Of a stretch of 64,000 bases of DNA, positions 47,396-57,000 are shown one piece after another; the first letter of the stretch is position 1; the number at the start of each line of letters is the position of its first letter. Origin of the DNA: Nothopassalora personata (taxonomy: Eukaryota; Ascomycota; Dothideomycetes; Mycosphaerellales; Mycosphaerellaceae); assembly GCA_033816765.1 (NCBI GenBank), contig CM066288.1, positions 2,666,001-2,730,000 on the forward strand, given 5' to 3'. The translations under genes and the position numbers were made by a program. The notes under the pieces were generated by a model. It was given only the letters and a program-made list of their open reading frames with translations. It made no database searches and was not told the DNA's origin.

Positions 47396-47587
47396 ACCAG
47401 GGTGTTGTACCTCTGGTGACTTGTCTGCTGTCAATACAGTGCTGTTTGCGATCCTGTATGTCGTGTCGAGAAGAAAAATGTGCGACTGTTGCACACCTTT
47501 CAGTCAGTCGGTCAGTCGGTCAGTCTGTTCGGGTCTTCTACGCGATACAAGATCGCTGTAGGCTATTCAGTTGGTTGATTGGGGTAG

Positions 47588-47598
47588 GTATTGCAAAA
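47588..47598 (-). promoter_or_regulatory. Gypsy A primer-binding site, self-priming type
   Basis: Directly inside the 5' LTR, the minus strand reads TTTTGCAATAC. TTGCAATAC is the reverse complement of GTATTGCAA in the LTR itself (minus strand, 47631-47623), 34 nt after the TATA box. No match to a tRNA 3' end (TGG start) is seen. Confidence 0.65.
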
Positions 47599-47750
47599 TG
47601 TGACGGGCAGGTGGTAGACGAGTTGCAATACGAGTCTACGAAGAAGAGCGCGAGATGCGCGAGCTATTTAAATGCGCCGGAACAACGTTGTTCCGGGCCG
47701 ATCTTTCACTGCAGGGTCCATTCACATGTGCCTGGTGTCGCTTCGTGACA
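47599..47750 (-). repeat. Gypsy A 5' LTR and promoter
   Basis: 152 bp. On the minus strand: perfect palindrome CCGGAACAACGTTGTTCCGG (47696-47677), TATA-like ATTTAAATA (47673-47665), then GTATTGCAA (47631-47623), the inferred 5' end of the transcript. Confidence 0.9.
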
Positions 47751-48057
47751 AACATATCCTAAATCGATAGTAGCTAGCTTAATATTAATAGTTTCGCATC
47801 CGTAGACGAAATACTACGGTCTAACTTAACTACCGCGATGTTTAACGAGATCGTTAAGGAGATACGACTAGAGGCTTTTACGCGGAACGTATAGGAAGGG
47901 AGAACCGTCTCCGGTATTAGACATAATAATATCGAATTCCGTACTATGTGTCGGCTATTATAGGAGGTAGAGTTGCTATTAACGATACGGTATATAGTTA
48001 AGTATACTAACATCGGTATACTACGGCGGGTAGTAGACCTATTAATACTAGTCTTTT

Positions 48058-48218
48058 TGTGACGGCCCATGGCCGCACAGCGAGTGAACGTGGCGAGTTA
48101 CGTGACCGGGCCCGGGCCGACCCGCGTGCCTCGGCTTGTATATTAACTTCTCGCGCCTCGCGCACCTCTTAGATAGCTTGTCTAACAACTTCGTACTACC
48201 TAAGCAGGTGCCCTTACA
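48058..48218 (+). repeat. Gypsy B 5' LTR and promoter
   Basis: 161 bp, TGTGACGG...CCCTTACA. TATA box TATATTAA at 48139-48146, and GTCTAACAA at 48180-48188, the inferred transcript 5' end. A GC-rich GGGCCCGGGCC tract precedes the TATA box. Confidence 0.92.
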
Positions 48219-48229
48219 CTTTGTTAGAC
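48219..48229 (+). promoter_or_regulatory. Gypsy B primer-binding site, self-priming type
   Basis: CTTTGTTAGAC directly after the 5' LTR. TTGTTAGAC (48221-48229) is the reverse complement of GTCTAACAA in the LTR. Confidence 0.65.
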
Positions 48230-48447
48230 CGTTCTTTTCCGCAGACAAGCTGCGAAGGATCTGCGAAGGGCAGATCAAGTAACGCGACAAGCGCGTTGAG
48301 TCCACAGGCCGAGTGCGACTCCAAGAAAAGTGCGACGACAAACGCACTCAAGTTAAGTCAACAAACGCACGCAGAGAAGACGTGCCCAAGTTAAGTCAAC
48401 ACCCCAAGTCAACAAGCGCGACACCCCATCGCGCCCAAGGTAACGAG

Positions 48448-50634
48448 ATGGTGCGTCAGAATGGACGCCAGTCGCTGCTGGCAATGCGACCAGTGGTGCA
48501 ACGCGAGTCGGTGCTCAACACACAGACTCAAGGTCGCGATGCGACGCAAGAGCAAGAACAAGACCGCCAGTATCAGAAGATGATTGAACTAGGCAAGCCC
48601 GTCACTGATCCACAGCCATACCTCAACATCAGCGATTTCCTACACGACGACGAGATCATCGAGGAAGAAGGCAAGGAGGCTATGGTAGCCGTGGACTACA
48701 TGGACGATGCAGCGACGGACGAAGCAGAAGAGGGAGCCGAGGAAGCACAACAAGTCGCGAAGACCTATCGAGCGACACTCAAGTCCCTCACTCAACTCGA
48801 TATCGAGAAGTTCGAGAAGCTGTACGGCAGCGACGTTTCCGCACCTCCCGCCATCCACTTCATCCTCCGCCGCGGCGAACAGGAATACCGCAACGTCTCG
48901 AAGCTTGCAGAGATGTTGTACACGAGCTGTCACCAGAGCCAAGAATATGGAGACAAAGTTCAGAAGGAACTCGACAAGGTTCAAAAGGATCTCGGGGATG
49001 CGAAGAAGCAGGTGTCGGACTTGGACAAGTTACTGAAGGCCTCCGATGCCCAGCAAAAGGACCTGCGCGACCACCTGGCTAAAGTCACCGCCGATCGTGA
49101 CACCGCCAGCGCTGAGCGCGACACAGTTATCAAGGACCTGGACACCGTCAAGATCGAACTCGATGCACTTAAGGCCCTGCCCATTCCAACTGACTCCCAG
49201 AAAGCGTACGAGCATGCCAAGCAAGCAATGGTCTGGGTCAAGGAGCGAGAGGCTCGCATTGGAGAGCTGGAGCGTGAAGTGGACAACTACGAAGAAGCAG
49301 TTGCCGATCACGAGCGCGACATCCAAGCCCTTCGCAACGCGCATGCTAAGGAGCTCGAAGCAGCCGAGCAGCGTGGGCGCACCGAAGCACGAGGCAAGGA
49401 TCGTCGCTCCTCGCTCTCACGTTCCATCTCTCGTCGACGTGCTGGAAGAGAGCCATCACCGCCGAAGGACCAAGGCAGGACTGGCAAGCAGTCCAGCGGC
49501 GGAGACTCATCCGATGAGTCAGGTGAAGAGGTTAGCAAGAAGGACAGGGCTGGCAAGCAGCGCAAGAGCAGGAAGCCGAGATACGATCCGGATAGCAGTG
49601 ACAGCAGCAGCAGCAGTAGCAGCGACGAGTCCTCAGACGATGACCGCCGCGCTCGCCGCCGCAAGTCCAAGAAGACCAAGAAGGTCACCAAGATCAACTT
49701 CAACAACATCCTGGACATCGACGAGTCACTCGATCGTCCTTGGAAGACGGACCGAAGTGTCGAAGGCCCCAAGCATAAGTTTCAAGGCGACCTCAGCAAG
49801 GAAGGCGACCTGAAGGGACCATCGCTTGAGAAGTGGCTCAGCGCACTGGAGACCAAGCTCGCCGCCACCACGTTCCGTGACAAGGATGCCGTGCTCAAGT
49901 TCATACTGGATTACACCGACGGAGGCGCTTGGGCGCTGCTCAACCCGAAGGTTCCATCCATCGCAGGCATCATGAGCGGAAGCGAGCGCCCGTATTCATC
50001 AGTCAACAAGATGATGAAGTCCCTCATCGAGTGGTACGGCGATCGCAACCCCGTCGGCCGCGCTCGCGACAACATGGCTGTGTTGAAGCAGCCAGAGGAC
50101 AACTCCAAGGACTCCTTCGCCGAACTCTACCGCGAGTGGCGCCGTTATGCCAACTTGATGCGCATGACCGGAGAAGACGCTATGGACAACCTCATGCGCA
50201 AGCTCAACTACCGCTATCTGATCCGCTATCAGCAAGCAAACCCTAAGACCCTCAGCGAAGCAGTCGATGCCCTGTTCAAGGCTGAGGAGGATTTCAAGGT
50301 CGCCGAGACTCTTCACCCGAAGAAGAAGTCTACGGCCAAGAAGGACGACAAGAAGGACGACAAGAAGGACGACAAGCCCAACGGCACCACTCCAGCCGGA
50401 TCTGGCGGAGGCGGCTCAAAGAATCGCCGCAAGGTGGACCGCCTGCCATGGGACTCTCGCCCAGCTGAGTTCAAGCACCTCACTCTTCTTGACGACGCTG
50501 AGACTGAGCGTTGCATGAAGGAGAGACTGTGCAAGAAGTGCCGCAAGCCAGGTCACCAGCTGACCGACAAGGAGTGTGAGCTCTGGAACTACCAGATGCC
50601 ACCGCGCCCGACTACCCAGTCGGAAAAAGCCTAG
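48448..50634 (+). CDS. Gypsy B gag
   Basis: 728 residues from the first ATG at 48448 (MVRQNGRQ); the frame is open back to 48313 but only through a GTG. In order: acidic segment (about 60-110), long coiled coil (about 150-340), Ser/Arg-rich and Asp-rich patch (SRSISRRR; SSSSSSSDESSDD), capsid-like domain (about 440-600; KHKFQGDLSKEGDLKGPSLE), Lys/Asp repeat (KKDDKKDDKKDDK) and zinc knuckle CKKCRKPGHQLTDKEC, again with CX2CX4HX6C spacing. Ends TTQSEKA at the frameshift region. Confidence 0.9.
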   Translation: MVRQNGRQSLLAMRPVVQRESVLNTQTQGRDATQEQEQDRQYQKMIELGKPVTDPQPYLNISDFLHDDEIIEEEGKEAMVAVDYMDDAATDEAEEGAEEAQQVAKTYRATLKSLTQLDIEKFEKLYGSDVSAPPAIHFILRRGEQEYRNVSKLAEMLYTSCHQSQEYGDKVQKELDKVQKDLGDAKKQVSDLDKLLKASDAQQKDLRDHLAKVTADRDTASAERDTVIKDLDTVKIELDALKALPIPTDSQKAYEHAKQAMVWVKEREARIGELEREVDNYEEAVADHERDIQALRNAHAKELEAAEQRGRTEARGKDRRSSLSRSISRRRAGREPSPPKDQGRTGKQSSGGDSSDESGEEVSKKDRAGKQRKSRKPRYDPDSSDSSSSSSSDESSDDDRRARRRKSKKTKKVTKINFNNILDIDESLDRPWKTDRSVEGPKHKFQGDLSKEGDLKGPSLEKWLSALETKLAATTFRDKDAVLKFILDYTDGGAWALLNPKVPSIAGIMSGSERPYSSVNKMMKSLIEWYGDRNPVGRARDNMAVLKQPEDNSKDSFAELYREWRRYANLMRMTGEDAMDNLMRKLNYRYLIRYQQANPKTLSEAVDALFKAEEDFKVAETLHPKKKSTAKKDDKKDDKKDDKPNGTTPAGSGGGGSKNRRKVDRLPWDSRPAEFKHLTLLDDAETERCMKERLCKKCRKPGHQLTDKECELWNYQMPPRPTTQSEKA

Positions 50635-50667
50635 TCCACTCGTTGAGCGCAACAACCAGTGGACTGG
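50622..50667 (+). promoter_or_regulatory. Gypsy B probable -1 frameshift signal
   Basis: Gag ends GAA AAA GCC TAG (50623-50634) with five consecutive A. The pol frame is -1 relative to gag and open through this region. A hairpin starts at the stop codon: AGTCCACT (50633-50640) pairs perfectly with AGTGGACT (50658-50665), with an inner GTTG/CAAC stem. The slippery part is not a textbook X XXY YYZ heptamer, so slippage on the A-run is inferred. Confidence 0.62.
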
Positions 50668-53600
50668 ATACGAACACGTCAACGTCAAGGCCGAAGTCAG
50701 AAGGGATTGGGGAAGGTGATCTCAGAATATCATCCCATTCCTTACGAATGGTGCACATAGAGCACAACCCTGTAATAGGATCACACCTAGTGGTGCCTTG
50801 CACAGCGAATGGAAAATATGCATTCTCATTCCTTGATGACGGAGCCAATTCAAACTACGTTGACATCGTATATGCGCGAAAGAATGACCTGCCACTCTCG
50901 AAGCTGGACAGCCCATTGGCACTGGGCCTCGCCGACATGTCCACTGCAAAGGAAATGATCGAATACCGTACGGAGCTCACCCTGGAGATCAACGGGCACT
51001 CCGAAGTGATCAATGCCTGGCTCACCAACCTCGAATACGACATCGTCTTGGGGAGACCATGGCACGACAAGCATCAACCAGGCCTGCATTATGAGTCCGG
51101 CACTATGACGCTCGATTCTCAACACTGCAAGGACAACTGCCTGTCCGGAAAGGAAGCGACGTGGGTGCAGTCAGTCAATGATCAAGACCAGAACCCAGTC
51201 CTTACGTTCCAGACCCACGAGGAGCTTCCTAGCAAGTACCGCTCGGCAACCGTGGAAGAAGATGACGAAGGAGATGTCACTTGGCAGCACGCCCGTCTGC
51301 CACTGCCGGCTGACGGCGAAGACACCATCAAGCGCATGACAACGCGCGGCCCTGGAAAAGTTCGCCGGGCTGCTAAGAGACTCGAAGCAAAGGAAGCAAA
51401 GGCCGCTGTGGCAGCAGCAGTAGCAGCAGCTGCCGAAGCCGCAGCTCAACAAGCAGAAGAGCCTAAGAAGAACATCGACATCAAAGAAGTCAATGCAGAC
51501 TACTTCGTGCGCCTCGCCAAGCAAAAGGGCGCGCAAGTTCACCTGATGTATGTCTATGACCCCAAGGTGGAGCAGCAGCGAGCGGGCGACTCGCTTGCCG
51601 CTTGCGCCATGACGGCGCACAACATGAAGACAGTTGCTGGAGGCAACTGTAAGATGCTGTCAGACGAAAAGACGATCTCAAGGCTGAACGCGCGTGCCGC
51701 TGCATTCATACCAGCATCAGAACGTGTAGCCCCAACACTCCGTTCCTGCAAGATGCACGCACAAGCAGACGTGGACAAGTTCATGAAAGTCAACGACCAA
51801 GAGATCGATCCAAAGGACCACCTTATGCCAACATACCACGAGTTCGCTGATTGCTTCTCGAAGAAGGCTTCAGAAGAGCTTCCGCCACACCGGCCTGGGA
51901 TTGACCATGAGATCAAGCTGAAACCCGATGCCGTGCCACCCTTCAAGCGACCATACCGCATGTCTAAGCAAGAAGACGAGATCATCAAGCACTGGACTGA
52001 CGAACAGATCGCCCAAGGCAAGATCCGCAAGAATGAAGGCCGCGCCGATGCTGCATCTCCGTGCCTTATCGTCAAGAAGCCAGGAGGTGGGTTGAGAGTA
52101 TGCGTTGATTACAGAGCCCTCAATGCACTTACCATCAAGTCAAGATACCCTATTCCCCTGATGCAGGACACCTTGAACCGCATCGCAGGAAAGAAGTGGT
52201 TTACGAAGCTAGATGTGATTGCAGCATTCAACCGCATCCGCATCGCAAAGGGGCATGAGTGGATGACAGCGTTCACTACCCGCTATGGGCAGTTCGAATG
52301 TCTAGTCATGCCATTCGGCCTATGCAACGCCCCAGGAACGTTCCAAGCTTATGTGAACGACACGCTACGGGAGTTCCTAGATGACTTTGCATCAGCCTAT
52401 CTAGATGATATCCTCATCTTTAGCGACACGCTTGAAGAGCACATTGGACATGTGAAGAAGGTGCTAGGGCGCTGCAGAGACGCAGGCCTGCAACTTGATA
52501 TCAAGAAGTGTGAATTCCACACCCAATCGACCAAGTACCTTGGCCTTATTATTGGCAAGGACGGCATCTCCATGTGCCCGGAGAAGGTGAGAGCAGTGCA
52601 AGAATGGGAAACACCTCGTAATGTCACGGATGTGCTTGCATTCAACGGATTCGCTGGCTTCTATCGACGATTCATCAAGAACTACAGCAAGATAACACTG
52701 CCGCTTACCCGCCTCACCAAGAAAGACGTGCCATGGCAATGGACGGCAGAGTGCCAAGCAGCGTTCGACGGCCTCAAGAAAGCATTCACCGATGCAGAAG
52801 GAGAAATCCTCGCAGTCTTCCAGCATGGGCTGGAGACAGTGCTTGAGACTGACGCTTCGGACTTCGTCACCGCAGCGGTCCTCTCCCAACGTCATAATGG
52901 CATCTTGAGACCAGTGGCATATCTGTCTAAGAAGATGTCACCCCAGGAATGCAACTACGACATCTATGACAAAGAGTTGCTCGCTATTGTCAAAGCGTTC
53001 GAAGAATGGCGTCCTGAGCTGGCAGCAGGTGACATCGATGACAAGGACTGCGTGAGCAGCGATTGCGAGAACTTCCTGGCCGACCCAAGTGGCAAGCCAG
53101 TGCTCGTCTACTCAGACCACAAGAACCTTGAGTACTTCATGACCACGAAGGAACTCAACCGGCGCCAAGCACGCTGGGCAGAATTCCTATCGCAATTCCA
53201 CTTCAAGATCATCTACAGACCAGGAGTGCAGGGAGGCAAGCCCGATAGCCTTACCCGCCGCTCACAAGATGCGATACGCAAGGACGAGGATGATCCCCGG
53301 CACACGCAGCAGCATCGCGTGTTGCTAGGACCCGAATTGTTTATGCCGAACTTGTTAGCCAGCAGAATCCTACAACTCGCGGCATCGGAAGCCACCGGCG
53401 TTGTGGATGAGGACCTACAACGCGACATCCGATCCCTATACGAACAGCAAGAACCACAAGAGGCCCTGCAACAGCTGGCAGCTGGCGACAAGGTGAAGAT
53501 GCTCCACAGGCACAAGATCGACCCTAAGCACGCGATGGCAGTAGATGGAATGATCTACGTCAAGAACAGAGAAGGTGGCTACAGCCTGTATGTCCCAGAA

Positions 53601-55328
53601 CCAGCTGAAGATGATGAAGGCAACACGGTGTATGCCCGCATAGTGAAAGCATTTCACGACGCCCCAGCCGCAGGTCACCCAGGAAAGACTAAGACCAACA
53701 CCCTATTGAAACGCCACTATATCTGGCCAGGCATGACACGCTTCATACGCGAGTTCTGCAAAGGATGCACGACGTGCACAAACGTGAACCCAGTGCAGGA
53801 TGCCGAACACGGATTGCTAGCACCGTTGCCAGTGCCACTCGACACATGGGACGACATCGCAATGGACTTCGTAGTCGAGCTGCCCGAAGCACGCTGCACC
53901 GCAGATGGGCAGAAGTACAAAAACGTTCTCACAGTGACAGACCGCCTGAGTAAGGAGCGGCATCTGATCCCAGTGCTCAACATGAGCGCAGAGTACATTG
54001 CGTTCATCTACCTCAAGTACGTGTTCAGCCGCCATGGGCTGCCTAAGTCGATCGTTACAGACAGAGGACCCCAATGGCTTTCCGCATTCTGGAAGCGCCT
54101 ATGCCAGCTACTAGGCATCAAGCGCAAGCTGTCAACGGGCTACCACCCCCAAACAGATGGGCAAAGCGAGATCACGAACAAGGCCATGGAGAAGTACCTG
54201 CGCACGTATACCAACTATGCCCAGGACGACTGGCCGGATTGGCTGCCTCTAGCAGAGTTCACTGCGAACGACCACGTGTCAGAATCTACCGGATTCTCCC
54301 CATTCATGGCAACGCTAGGCAAGAACCCGAGGTATTCAGACGCAGAAGTCATGTTGCCGCTGGAACTCATGCCACACAAGCAACGCCTCGATGCACAATC
54401 GGCGACTGCATTCGGAGCCCGGATGAATGAACTCAGGCAGGCACTCAGAGACGCCATGCAAATGGCGCAAGATACACAAGCGGAGTATGCCAACCGACGC
54501 AGGACCATAGCACCAGCATACAAGTTAGGCGACATGGTGCACATTAGCACCAAGAACTGGCACACCACACGCCCGTCTAAGAAACTGGACTACAAGTATG
54601 CGGGTCCTTACCCGATCAAGGAAGTGCTGCCACACGACACATATCGAGTCGCATTGCCAGACTCACTGAGCAACCTGTATGACGGGTTCCACGCCAATTA
54701 CTTGCGACCAGGCTACGACCCAGTCACAGGACAAGTCGTCCCTCCGCCTCCGCCAATCGAGGTGGAGGACGAAGATGGGTCTCACCAGGAATGGCACGTG
54801 GAGAAAGTCGTGGACTCGCACAGGTCGCTGCCGCCAGGGCGTGCGCCAGCAGGAGGAAAGGTCCCAATCTACAAGTACTGCGTGAAGTGGGTAGGTGATA
54901 ACGAGCTAACTTGGGAGCCCGCAGAGACTATGATTGCAACAGCAGCCGCCTCTGTCGCCGACTTCCATCACAACCACCCTACGGCCCCTAGACCAGCCGG
55001 CTTCACACCACCGCTAGGATGGATTGCGAATGAGGAAGCACCATCTGATGACGCGGGCACCCTCAGTGCTGCGATGATTACGTCCAACCCAGTAACCGCA
55101 GGAGGGCCACGCGAATTGATCGCGCAGGTGCCTGTGGCTCTTCTGGCAGAAGACAACGGCTCGTATGAAGATGATGACCCGCCAGGCATGGCACCAACAA
55201 AGGTAACCGATGACTGTGACCGAAGCGACAAGCGAAATGGACATCAAACTTCCCTTGACACGGTGCACAGGAGTGACCGTTTTGAAGGGGGGGGGTGGTG
55301 TGACGGCCCATGGCCGCACAGCGAGTGA
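50629..55328 (+). CDS. Gypsy B pol (PR-RT-RNaseH-IN-chromodomain)
   Basis: Open frame of 1561 residues counted from a TTG at 50643; there is no suitable ATG, so it is made as Gag-Pol by frameshift. In order: retropepsin with LDDGANSNYV near 64-73, an Ala-rich stretch (about 255-275), RT with VDYRALNALTIK and YLDD at 586-589, RNase H (ETDASDF, YDKELLAIVK), integrase with HHCC finger (AGHPGKT, CTTC) and DDE core (MDFVVELP, VTDRGPQW, YHPQTDGQSEITNK), and a chromodomain from about 1383 (EWHVEKVVD...KYCVKWVG...LTWEPAE). Catalytic residues are present. Unusually, the stop at 55326-55328 lies inside the 3' LTR, so the polypurine tract is coding. Confidence 0.93.
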
Positions 55329-55459
55329 ACGTGGCGAGTTACGTGACCGGGCCCGGGCCGACCCGCGTGCCTCGGCTTGTATATTAACTTCTCGCGCCTC
55401 GCGCACCTCTTAGATAGCTTGTCTAACAACTTCGTACTACCTAAGCAGGTGCCCTTACA
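55299..55459 (+). repeat. Gypsy B 3' LTR
   Basis: 161 bp, identical by eye to the 5' LTR. Preceded by a polypurine tract (GAAGGGGGGGGG, about 55284-55296). Right flank ACGGA. Confidence 0.93.
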
Positions 55460-55742
55460 ACGGAGATAGCGAATCTAACGATTTAACCGACAAATGCGAT
55501 TAAATATCGTGTCTATATCGTAGGTCGAGTTCTTAAAGCAGTTAAGTTCGGTCTTATAGCTACTATTTAAGTGTTCGAGACTTAGGTCGATAGGCTTAAA
55601 GGTTATCGCCTTACCTTTCTAGTTAACGAGACCGGATACTAGTATTAATCGCTATAACTCCGGCGTATATATAGCGTCCGAGAGAAGCTATCGATAATAT
55701 AGTATCTCGCGGCCGTAGTTATACTACGATACCCCGAAAAAG
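55460..55742 (-). other. Inverted 283-bp segment of the RIPed host element
   Basis: Lies between the Gypsy B 3' LTR and an oppositely oriented LTR of the same family. Its ends, ACGGA and AAAAG, are the reverse complements of the flanks TCCGT (right of the solo LTR) and CTTTT (left of Gypsy B). Read on the minus strand, it continues the frame of the neighbouring RIPed gene pieces. Confidence 0.8.
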
Positions 55743-55902
55743 TGTAAGGGCACCTGCTTAGGTAGTACGAAGTTGTTAGACAAGCTATCTAAGAGGTGCG
55801 CGAGGCGCGAGAAGTTAATATACAAGCCGAGGCACGCGGTCGGCCCGGGCCCGGTCACGTAACTCGCCACGTTCACTCGCTGTGCGGCCATGGGCCGTCA
55901 CA
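55743..55902 (-). repeat. Solo LTR of the Gypsy B family, opposite orientation
   Basis: 160 bp, one C shorter than the B LTRs within the CCGACCCGCG tract. Flanks are AAAAG (55738-55742) and TCCGT (55903-55907), which do not match each other but pair with the flanks of Gypsy B after reversal. Confidence 0.9.
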
Positions 55903-56369
55903 TCCGTACTAGCGTCGAGTAGGAATTCGGCAATTATATACTAGACGATTACACTATTCGAGACGCCCGTCTTAATATATTTACTTAGGCAAAGATATTG
56001 TTTAATAGTAAGCTCGGGGCTATTCGAGGAGACTAGGCGTTATATCCTCCTAAGTAGTATTACGACTCTTTCGATATTCGTCGAGAAGGTATACGAGTAG
56101 TAGGCTCGCGTATTACTAAGTTTAACTTAAGGCTAATCTAATAGCTACTAGATACTACTATAGACGATATGCTATCGGACTTTGTCGATATTAAAGTACT
56201 TAAGGCTATAGAGGACGTAGAGATTATAGACCTAACGCATCTTAACGATTAAAAGACAATAAAGTATATAAGACGAGGTATAAGACGACATTAGCGGTAC
56301 CGAGAAGAAGTTTATTATAGACACCCGACTAGTAGGAGACACCCGACTATACCCTAACGATAAAGCCTT

Positions 56370-57000
56370 ATAGAAAACAAAAAAAATTAGACAACTACCG
56401 GAGGAGCTATACCGCCGAAGCTACTACTACCTATACTACTACCTATGCTACTACCGAAACTACTACCGTTGCCCCCGAAGGGGGGTCTCTTCTTAGCCGG
56501 AGTAATGTTCTTAGGCGCGGGACGACGACTAGACTTCGACTTCTTCTCGCCCTTACGAGGACCGGGCTTATTAGGATAGTAGTAGCCCTTAGAGCGAAGG
56601 CGGTAGCGAGTATACGAGAAGCCGGCACGCTTAATCTAGCCTTTAGCTAGGTTAGAGAAGACCTAGCACTCGTATCCGTAGTCTAGACAATAGTCGCACG
56701 ACTGCCTAGGCTTAGGCGCGTATAGTCGGCCGAGCTTAGTCTCTATAATAGTACCGACGAGGCGCTAGTTTGCACGGCCGCGACGCTTAATATAGACGTC
56801 TAAGGTAGTGTTAGTACATTATAGTATATAGCATATAGCGACAACTAGACTTAACTTACTACCGAGTACGTCTATAGACTACTACTTACTATTAACTTAA
56901 GGCTCGCGGGTTAGAGGGTCGTAGCTACTAGGTAAGAACACCTAAGGGAGCCGGGGGTTGTTGGTAATGTCGGTAGCTAGGCGCTACGCGAGGGTTATAC
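56370..57000 (-). pseudogene. RIPed minus-strand ORF with cysteine cluster and basic tail
   Basis: Reading through TAG stops, the minus strand gives RLVGTIIETKLGRLYAPKPR, then a cysteine cluster beginning CDYCLDYGYEC, a basic region (GPRKGEKKSKSSRRP) and a Gly/Ser-rich C-terminus. It may be a zinc-cluster-like protein of the element that also held the DUF6589-like gene; the two converge. The upstream part contains the triplet repeats. Extent and identity are uncertain. Confidence 0.4.

Larger units (their letters stand above)
40375..47750 (-). mobile_element. Gypsy A: intact, non-RIPed Ty3/Gypsy chromovirus
   Basis: A 7376-bp element with two LTRs that are identical by eye (152 bp each) and a perfect target duplication AACAT at 40370-40374 and 47751-47755. 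gag and pol are open, polypurine tract and primer site are present, and CA/TG dinucleotides are normal. It is therefore a recent insertion, potentially still active, in old RIPed DNA. It interrupts the DUF6589-like gene. Confidence 0.95.
48058..55459 (+). mobile_element. Gypsy B: intact, non-RIPed Ty3/Gypsy chromovirus
   Basis: 7402 bp with 161-bp LTRs that are identical by eye, open gag and pol, polypurine tract and primer site. The 5-bp flanks do not match each other (CTTTT left, ACGGA right), but each matches a flank of the inverted solo LTR at 55743-55902, which indicates an inversion after insertion. Normal CA/TG content, so not RIPed. Confidence 0.93.
39640..56250 (+). pseudogene. Broken DUF6589-like gene, split by two Gypsy elements and an inversion
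   Basis: Four RIPed pieces make one frame: 39640-40374, 47756-48057, 55460-55742 (now inverted) and 55908-56250. Stops inside are TAG/TAA at expected Q/W codons. The deduced protein has IEPLVRHGF, KALERRK, a YNYGREILYY block, an ELQ...SGLVN block, then LEHLNSSYKTEL and a KNSTYD segment. This order resembles the fungal DUF6589 family often found next to transposons, but the match is from memory and needs a profile search. Frame is continuous only if the third piece is put back in its old orientation. It probably belongs to the surrounding DNA element. Confidence 0.45.

Noticed and set aside
55460..55742. Independent insertion or new element between Gypsy B and the solo LTR
   Set aside because: Its ends and reading frame fit the surrounding RIPed element once reversed, so an inversion explains it better.
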